From Sulfurisphaera javensis (GTDB lineage Archaea > Thermoproteota > Thermoprotei_A > Sulfolobales > Sulfolobaceae): a DNA stretch of 64,000 nucleotides. Location: positions 2,505,662 to 2,569,661 of the forward strand of contig NZ_AP031322.1 in NCBI RefSeq assembly GCF_041154675.1, given 5' to 3'. The notes under the pieces are model-generated. The model ran no database searches. It saw only the letters and a program-made list of their open reading frames with translations, and had not been told where the DNA came from. Below are positions 57,243-64,000 of the stretch, piece by piece. Every line of letters starts with the position of its first letter. The stretch's first letter is position 1. Position numbers and translations under genes: made by a program.

Positions 57243-57656
57243 CAAGAGATAATCAGATTAACGGTGATCATATACGATTGCTATTTAACTACTTTATCTA
57301 ATTTCCTTTATAAAGAGAATATACCTTCTTTTTTAAACTTCTATCTAGCTCAGAGTCACTATCTAAACTATTATAAATTGAAGATTTAAAGATATTACTT
57401 TATTGTCCTCCGATAGGAAAGCTATTTCTCTTTAAAGAGAGCTAGGGCGCAATAACCAAAGCCCACTTTCTCAACTATTCTTTTTCCTGGGAACTATTTA
57501 GAAAGTGAATATTTGCAATCCACGGCTAAACTCTAATAAGTCTGATAAGTTTTTTATCTATTCTTATATTGTTGACAACCTAAAATAGCTCAAAACTTCT
57601 CGGAGTGGCTACTATATTCTCCTTTTTATCTTTTTATTACTAGATGATTGAATTGC
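57243..57656. other. Intergenic stretch with possible structured RNA
   Basis: About 415 bases. Between 57400 and 57545 the sequence is less AT-rich and has pairing segments (CTCTTTAAAGAG; GGGC...GCCC). In AT-rich hyperthermophile genomes such islands often mark structured RNAs. No known RNA family was recognised and no strand can be assigned. Confidence 0.25.
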
Positions 57657-58406
57657 TTAAACTTCACCTCGTGTTATTTCCTCCGGATCTGGTTTTCTAC
57701 TTATTAATCTACCACCATCTATAACGATCTCAGTACCAGTAATGAATGTATTATAATCTGAGGCTAAGAATGCTAATAAGTAAGCAACTTCTATTGGTCT
57801 ACCCATTCTTCCTAATAATGTTGCTGCCCTCTTATCTAAATCTTCTGGCACTTCATCACTCTTAGTATAAATTGGACCTGGTACAACAGTAATAACTTGA
57901 ATACCATACTTACCTAAATCTACTGCTAAACTCCTAGACATAGAAATTAATCCTCCTTTAACTGTAGCATAAGCTAAACTTTCTCTTAAGGGGGATTTAG
58001 ATTGAATTGCCGAAATGTTAATTATCTTACCCTTAATGCCTTTTTGAATCATTATCTCAGAGGCCATCTTTGACAAAAGCATTGGTGAAGTTAATTCTAA
58101 TTCAATCATCTTATCCCATTCATCTAAAGTTATATTGAAGATAGAATATCTGGAATTAACTGAAGCATTATTTATTAAAACATGAATAATACCAATTTCT
58201 TTCTTATACCACTCAATAAAATTCAAAACTTCACTTCTTTTAGTTAAGTCAACTTTAACAATCTTTACACCAGAAATACTAATTTCTCTTCTCCCTATAC
58301 CAATAACGTTAGCTCCTAAATCTCTGAAAAGCTTAGCAGTGACATAACCGATTCCGTGAGTAGCACCAGTAATTAAAATCGTTTTACCATCTAATAACTT
58401 CTCCAT
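57657..58406 (-). CDS. Short-chain dehydrogenase/reductase
   Basis: A 249-residue enzyme (Met at 58406 chosen; an in-frame start 18 bases upstream would lie deeper inside the previous gene). NAD(P)-binding motif TGATHGIG near the N-terminus, NNAS segment, catalytic Ser and Tyr-Lys (NISAIQS ... YATVKGG) and the C-terminal GTEIVIDGG. It overlaps the gluconate-dehydratase-like gene and is co-transcribed, so it probably reduces or oxidises a sugar or sugar acid in that pathway. Confidence 0.88.
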   Translation of the reverse strand: MEKLLDGKTILITGATHGIGYVTAKLFRDLGANVIGIGRREISISGVKIVKVDLTKRSEVLNFIEWYKKEIGIIHVLINNASVNSRYSIFNITLDEWDKMIELELTSPMLLSKMASEIMIQKGIKGKIINISAIQSKSPLRESLAYATVKGGLISMSRSLAVDLGKYGIQVITVVPGPIYTKSDEVPEDLDKRAATLLGRMGRPIEVAYLLAFLASDYNTFITGTEIVIDGGRLISRKPDPEEITRGEV

Positions 58407-59572
58407 GTTCCCTTCACCACCCATAAGGGTTCTTCAGAATAGGAATATAACTCCTTTTCTACTTTCAATTCCTCTATAAGCTTCTCGTTTATATCAACAC
58501 CAATTCCAGGCTTTTCCGGAATTATTGCTTCGCCATTTTCAACTGGAGTTGAATTTTTTATCAAATCAATTTTCCATGAAGGAAACCATTCGTAAAATGA
58601 TTCTTGAATTAAAAAATTAGGTATTGACGCATCAAGCTGTAAAGTTACAGCATTCAATATAAGTCCTTGAGCATTATGAAATGCCATTAGAACGTCAAAT
58701 GCTTCAGACATTCCAACAACTTTTCTAGCCTCAGTGACACCACCAATTCTGGAAAGATCTATTTGAAGGCAATTAACTAATTTGTCTTTCAGAAATTGTA
58801 AGGCTTGAGTTTTAGTAATTATCCTCTCTCCTAAAGCAACTTTAAGTTTTACATTCTCTCTATATTTTCTCAAACCTTCAATATCATCTGGGTGTACTGG
58901 CTCTTCCATGAAAAGAGGGTTATACTTTTCTAACCTTTTAGCAATCATAATTGCACTATCAACATTAAATCTTCCGTGGTGCTCAATTAAAATATCAACA
59001 TCATCACCAACTGCTTCTCTTACAGCCTTAACTCTTTCCTCAGCTTCTTTTAATCCCTTTTTATCTATTATATCAAAATATGGTCCAAAAGGATCGAATT
59101 TTAATGCTTTATAACCTTTTCTAACTACATCTTTGGCTTTCTCAACAAACTCCTCTGGAGTAACACAGTTTTGATACCAGCCATTTGCATAAAGCGGAAT
59201 TCTATCTCTATATTTCCCACCTAAAAGTTTATAAATTGGAACTTCAAACTCTTTGCCTATAATGTCCCATGATGCAATATCAAAAGCACTAAAAGCTGTA
59301 GTTGACTCGAGAGAAATTGCCATGTTAAAGTCTTGTTTATACCATTCCATTCTATTCTTTTCAAGATCAAAAACATCTCTACCTTTCATCACTTTATCTA
59401 TCTTATTTATGAAACTCAACACAGCTTCAGCCCTTAAAGCTGATACAGTTTCACCATAACCCACTTTTCCATCAGTTGTAGTTACCCTAACTAAAACCAT
59501 TAATGATGCCCATTTTGCTGAAATTATTTCTTTACCAAGAAGAAATGCTTCTACTGAAGAAATTTTTGTCAT
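58391..59572 (-). CDS. Enolase-superfamily sugar-acid dehydratase, gluconate dehydratase-like
   Basis: A 393-residue protein that follows the gluconate dehydratase of Saccharolobus solfataricus (SSO3198) closely in remembered sequence: [100 protein letters not shown]. Metal ligands (Glu, Glu, Glu) and base residues (Lys, His) are in place. It dehydrates an aldonic acid to the 2-keto-3-deoxy acid in the branched Entner-Doudoroff pathway. The exact sugar acid may differ from gluconate. The partner genes suggest an amino-sugar-derived substrate. Confidence 0.85.
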   Translation of the reverse strand: MTKISSVEAFLLGKEIISAKWASLMVLVRVTTTDGKVGYGETVSALRAEAVLSFINKIDKVMKGRDVFDLEKNRMEWYKQDFNMAISLESTTAFSAFDIASWDIIGKEFEVPIYKLLGGKYRDRIPLYANGWYQNCVTPEEFVEKAKDVVRKGYKALKFDPFGPYFDIIDKKGLKEAEERVKAVREAVGDDVDILIEHHGRFNVDSAIMIAKRLEKYNPLFMEEPVHPDDIEGLRKYRENVKLKVALGERIITKTQALQFLKDKLVNCLQIDLSRIGGVTEARKVVGMSEAFDVLMAFHNAQGLILNAVTLQLDASIPNFLIQESFYEWFPSWKIDLIKNSTPVENGEAIIPEKPGIGVDINEKLIEELKVEKELYSYSEEPLWVVKGTWRSY

Positions 59573-59596
59573 GATTAAAGTTAAGTATTAAAACTT

Positions 59597-60703
59597 TTAA
59601 GGATATACTTGTTCTCCTCCAACATAAGTTTTAATTACATTTAAGTTTTCATCAAGAATAGCCAAATCAGCTCTTTTACCTTTTTCAATAACACCTCTGT
59701 CATTTAATCCTATTGCTCTTGCTGGATTATAAGAAACTAAAAGAGATGAATCTTTTATTCCTATTAGTCTAACTAAGTTCTTAAACGCTTTATCCATTGT
59801 TAAAGTACTGCCAGCTAATTTCCCTTCTTTAGTTAAAGCTATACCTTTATGAACTGAAATCTTAATTTTACCAAGAGTATATTCCCCATCTGATAAGCCA
59901 GTAGCAATAATTGAATCAGTAACAGCAACAATTCTGTTAACCCCAACAACTTGTAAAACAAATTTCACAACCTCTTCATTAACGTGAATAAAATCTGGTA
60001 TTATTTCCACAAACGGAGAAAAGTTTATGCTAGCTAATACTACTCCAGGGTCTCTATGATGGAAACCTCTCATTGCGTTAAATAAATGGGTAGTTCTATT
60101 TGCTCCTAAAGAGAACGCTTTTGTAGAAGTAATATAATCAGCATCTGTATGACCAATTGAAGGATAAACCCCTAAAGAGAGAAGAAAAGGAATAAAATCT
60201 AGGTCCTTTTCTGGGGCAATAGTTATCGTTTTTACTTTATTTCCGCTTTCTTTTATACACGCCAAAACCTCTTCCTTATCCGGTTGTCTAATATACCTTA
60301 TATCTTGTGCACCGGGGTGTTTTTCACTTATGTAAGGTCCTTCAAGATGTATGCCTATAATTTCATCTACCTCTTTAATCCCTTTACATGCCTCAATCAA
60401 ATTATCTTTAGACATTGTAACGGTTGTTGGCAAAAATGTGGTCACACCGTGTCTTAGCAATTCCTTCCTCATTCCTATTGCGTTTTTAGCAAACTTTTCA
60501 CTATCGTCCCAAGAAGTGTAATCATATCCTTTAATTCCATGAGTATGTATATCTATAAATCCAGGCAGTAGATACATATTATCTAAGTTCTCTCCTTGTA
60601 ATCTTTCTTCCTTAACTTCCACTATTTTTCCTTTATCAATAATTACACTTCCAGTGAAAATCTTGTACGGTGTTACAATTTTAGCGTTTGAAAGTATTAA
60701 CAC
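59597..60703 (-). CDS. nagA: N-acetylglucosamine-6-phosphate deacetylase
   Basis: A 368-residue amidohydrolase starting at GTG. Motifs: [16 protein letters not shown] (His-x-His), [10 protein letters not shown] (Glu), SIGHTDADY (His), [17 protein letters not shown] (His) and [10 protein letters not shown] (catalytic Asp). All match NagA, which hydrolyses GlcNAc-6-P to GlcN-6-P and acetate. It starts only 34 bases from the divergent GlmS-like gene, so the two share a regulatory region and probably a pathway. Confidence 0.88.
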   Translation of the reverse strand: MLILSNAKIVTPYKIFTGSVIIDKGKIVEVKEERLQGENLDNMYLLPGFIDIHTHGIKGYDYTSWDDSEKFAKNAIGMRKELLRHGVTTFLPTTVTMSKDNLIEACKGIKEVDEIIGIHLEGPYISEKHPGAQDIRYIRQPDKEEVLACIKESGNKVKTITIAPEKDLDFIPFLLSLGVYPSIGHTDADYITSTKAFSLGANRTTHLFNAMRGFHHRDPGVVLASINFSPFVEIIPDFIHVNEEVVKFVLQVVGVNRIVAVTDSIIATGLSDGEYTLGKIKISVHKGIALTKEGKLAGSTLTMDKAFKNLVRLIGIKDSSLLVSYNPARAIGLNDRGVIEKGKRADLAILDENLNVIKTYVGGEQVYP

Positions 60704-60737
60704 AAAGGCTTATTACTCTTCGAGAGATATAAAAAAT

Positions 60738-62489
60738 ATGGGAGGTATTTTTGGATTTGTATGTAAGGAACCACGTGATGTTTCTATCATTAACGTTGGC
60801 TTGAAAAGGCTAATTTATAGGGGTTATGACAGTGCTGGATTAGTTTATTTAAAAGATTCATCTTTGCAAATACTAAAAGTTCTAGGTAATATAACTAAAA
60901 ATGAAATAAAAGTTAATGAAAGAAGTAACGTTGCTTTAGGTCATACTAGGTATGCAAGTAGAGGTTGGCCAACAATTGAAAACACTCATCCAATTGTTGA
61001 TTGTAAAGGAGAGATTGCAGTAGTTATGGATGGTATTATTGACGATTATGAAGTCATAAGAGATAAGCTAATTAAAGAAGGACATAAATTTGTTTCAACT
61101 ACTGATACTGAAGTCATTTCCCATCTTTTGGAGGGGAATTATTTAAAGAATGCCCTTGATATATTGAAAAATGTTGGTGGGATTTACTCTTTTGCTTTTA
61201 TGGTTAAAGGAGAAAATAAAATATTTGCTGTAAATCACGGCCAACCTCTTTATATAGGCTTTAACTCTTGCTATTTCCTTTCAAGCGATTTGCCATCTCT
61301 TAATGGTTTTTCTGAAAACGCTATTATTGTACCAGAAAACTCATTTGTAATAATTTCCCAAGATAATGTAAAGATATTAGATTCTCAAGGAAGAGAAATT
61401 AAGGGAGAGATTAAGAGAGTGAAGTATAAGGAAGAAATTGCTGAGAAAGGAGGCTTTACTCACTTTATGCTTAAGGAGATTTATGATATTCCAACAGCTT
61501 TAGTTAACTCTGTTGAGTCTTTGCTAGAAAAGTACTTAACTTTAGCCTCAATGATAGTTTTTGGTGCAAAGAAAGTATTCATAATTGGCAATGGCACAAG
61601 TCTACATGCTGGACTAATTTCCTCTTATTATTTTTCTGACATAGGGTTAAACGTTAATGTTGTAAGCGCTGCAGAATTCCCATATTATGGTTTAGAGAGC
61701 ATAACTACTGGATCAGTCATTATTGCGATTAGTCAAAGCGGTGAGACATCAGATGTAATAAGGAGTGTTAAGCTTGCTAAGATGAGAGGTGCTGTAATTG
61801 TAGGTATTACGAACTCTGTAGGTTCAAGGTTAGCTTTAGAGTCAAACGTTTATTTACCAATTACAGCTGGCCCAGAAATGGCTGTACCAGCAACAAAGAC
61901 TTTTACTTCAACTATTACTGTACTTAAGGTTCTTTCCCTATATACAGCTTATCAAATGGGTAAAGTTAGTAAAAAGGAAATTGAAGAATTTAAGAGTGAG
62001 ATAAAGACTTTATCTAAAAGTATTGCTGAAAAACTGCCTAAATTAGAGAAAGATGCTGAAAGTGTAGCTTCCCTCTTAGATAAGGAAAGCTTATATGTGT
62101 CAAGTAGTGGTATAAATTATCCTATTGCTTTAGAAGGGGCTTTGAAATTCAAGGAAGCTTCTATGACTCATGCTGAAGGAGTACAACTTGGAGAATTATT
62201 GCATGGTCCTATTGTTTTAGCCAACAAAGGTTATCCCATAATTTTGATTAAGCCAGCTGAAGATTACGCTGAGGACTTATATAATAAAGTAATTAGGTTA
62301 GTGAAAGATAGGGGAATTAAGTTAATTACTGTCTCTCCTGGAGGAGATTTAGATAGTGTAAAAACTTCAAGAGATTTGTCACCAATATCTAACGTTATTC
62401 CTTTACAACTATTAGCTTATAAATTGGGCGTAAAGAAGGAGTTACCAATAGATACACCTCCAGGTTTAGTGAAGGCTGTTATCATTTAG
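60738..62489 (+). CDS. GlmS-like protein without the glutaminase nucleophile; probable GlcN6P isomerase or deaminase
   Basis: A 583-residue protein. The ATG at 60738 starts MGGIFGFVC where GlmS has MCGI: the catalytic N-terminal Cys is Gly. The glutaminase domain also has MDG in place of HNG. The two SIS domains are intact in outline ([51 protein letters not shown]), with PPGLVKAV at the end where GlmS has PRNLAKSV. Without a glutaminase it cannot make GlcN-6-P from glutamine. Since NagA lies divergently 34 bases away, it probably deaminates GlcN-6-P to fructose-6-P and ammonia. An upstream frame extension to 60654 would overlap NagA and is not supported. Confidence 0.82.
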   Translation: MGGIFGFVCKEPRDVSIINVGLKRLIYRGYDSAGLVYLKDSSLQILKVLGNITKNEIKVNERSNVALGHTRYASRGWPTIENTHPIVDCKGEIAVVMDGIIDDYEVIRDKLIKEGHKFVSTTDTEVISHLLEGNYLKNALDILKNVGGIYSFAFMVKGENKIFAVNHGQPLYIGFNSCYFLSSDLPSLNGFSENAIIVPENSFVIISQDNVKILDSQGREIKGEIKRVKYKEEIAEKGGFTHFMLKEIYDIPTALVNSVESLLEKYLTLASMIVFGAKKVFIIGNGTSLHAGLISSYYFSDIGLNVNVVSAAEFPYYGLESITTGSVIIAISQSGETSDVIRSVKLAKMRGAVIVGITNSVGSRLALESNVYLPITAGPEMAVPATKTFTSTITVLKVLSLYTAYQMGKVSKKEIEEFKSEIKTLSKSIAEKLPKLEKDAESVASLLDKESLYVSSSGINYPIALEGALKFKEASMTHAEGVQLGELLHGPIVLANKGYPIILIKPAEDYAEDLYNKVIRLVKDRGIKLITVSPGGDLDSVKTSRDLSPISNVIPLQLLAYKLGVKKELPIDTPPGLVKAVII

Positions 62490-62536
62490 TTCTTGTATAA
62501 ATTTTTTAAATTTTACTAGGACGGTATAAACAAGTT

Positions 62537-63519
<983 letters not shown>

Positions 63520-63523
<4 letters not shown>

Positions 63524-63954
63524 TTCACTCTTGAATATCCAAATAAGATTAAAGATATTACTATGAAGATACCAGCGACAACTTCACCAATAGGGAGAAT
63601 TTCAGTATTGTAGATCTCAACTGTAAAATCTACTTTTGAGGGATACACACCGTTTATTAGAATTATTTCGTTTATCCCTTCATCATTTGCCTTAATGTTA
63701 AATGTTCCAGTGATGTTTTGAGATTTAACTAATACAATTTCCTTTACTAACTCTATCTTTACAGAAGAATTTGTATGTCCAGTGATATAGATTTCACCAC
63801 TCATTTTTGGTATAGGTATTGTTTTTCCAGATAAATCAGTTAATGTGAAAGAGTAAGAGTTTGTATAAGCGGGGATTGAGGAGAAGTATAAGGCAAATGA
63901 AATTGCCAGTATTCCTAAAATAAGAAAAATAAACGCAATAAGTAAAAGTCTCAT
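63520..63954 (-). CDS. Small membrane protein with two helices
   Basis: A 144-residue protein. An N-terminal helix (residues 3-24, LLIAFIFLILGILAISFALY), a beta-rich extracytoplasmic part of about 85 residues with Asn-X-Ser/Thr sites (ITGHTNSSVKIELVKEI), and a C-terminal helix (IGEVVAGIFIVISLILFGYS) with a short basic end. It overlaps the MupG-like gene by 4 bases and is co-translated with it. The function is unknown; a role in sugar binding or uptake is only suggested by position. Confidence 0.7.
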
Positions 63955-64000
63955 AATTAATAGTTATAGCAAGCGACTTTATGATTATCTATTTCTTTCA

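Overview
The window is AT-rich (roughly one third G+C) and archaeal. TATA boxes lie about 25 nt upstream of many start codons (leaderless genes), and the families include HTH_10 and HTH_45 regulators, DUF973, YVTN-propeller surface proteins, a tricorn core protease, a gluconate-dehydratase homologue, VapBC and HEPN/MNT modules, and insertion sequences of IS1, IS110, IS630 and IS200/IS605 type. The combination points to Sulfolobales (Sulfolobus / Sulfurisphaera / Acidianus relatives). The species cannot be fixed from sequence alone. No tRNA, rRNA or CRISPR array was recognised.

Layout. 1-8.4 kb: a tricorn protease gene with an in-frame stop, a DUF4143-type ATPase with palindromic repeats in its promoter, a two-gene ABC exporter, a frameshifted archaeal ATPase, a secreted protein, and a graveyard of isochorismatase and 2-oxoacid dehydrogenase E1-beta fragments, one of them split by an 88-bp MITE. 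8.6-14.1 kb: an apparent catabolic operon (APC permease, FAD-linked oxidase, DUF1177 protein, M20 peptidase) behind an HTH_10 regulator. 14.7-16.1 kb: VapBC and repeat debris.

17-40 kb is an accessory island. It holds a membrane-anchored Ser/Thr protein kinase, four otherwise unrelated membrane proteins that share a C-terminal domain of about 97 residues, three paralogous proteins with a common beta-rich C-terminal half, a large unrecognised protein, and many mobile elements: an intact IS1-type element with an 8-bp target duplication, IS1-derived MITEs, a decayed IS630-type element, an IS110 fragment that retains a structured, bridge-RNA-like leader, and a dispersed 85-bp repeat.

40-44.5 kb resembles an archaeal thread / TasA-like filament locus: a secreted subunit, an S26 signal peptidase with a frameshift in its first membrane helix, a DUF5305-like protein and small membrane proteins. 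45.6-51 kb: an HTH_45 gene with a small partner, a GH12 cellulase pseudogene, a large S-layer-like glycoprotein, a GT2 glycosyltransferase and a zinc-ribbon protein. 51.5-57.2 kb: HEPN/MNT, a zinc-ribbon membrane protein, a K+ channel, a second VapBC, a GT4 glycosyltransferase and a PIG-L deacetylase. 57.6-64 kb: sugar catabolism (SDR, gluconate-dehydratase-like enzyme, NagA, a GlmS-like isomerase/deaminase without its glutaminase cysteine, and a MupG/DUF871-like protein).

Two general points. Several genes are broken by single-base changes in homopolymer runs, which could be real decay, slippage-controlled expression or residual sequencing error. The best candidate for an undescribed system is the kinase/shared-C-terminal-domain island at 17-33 kb.
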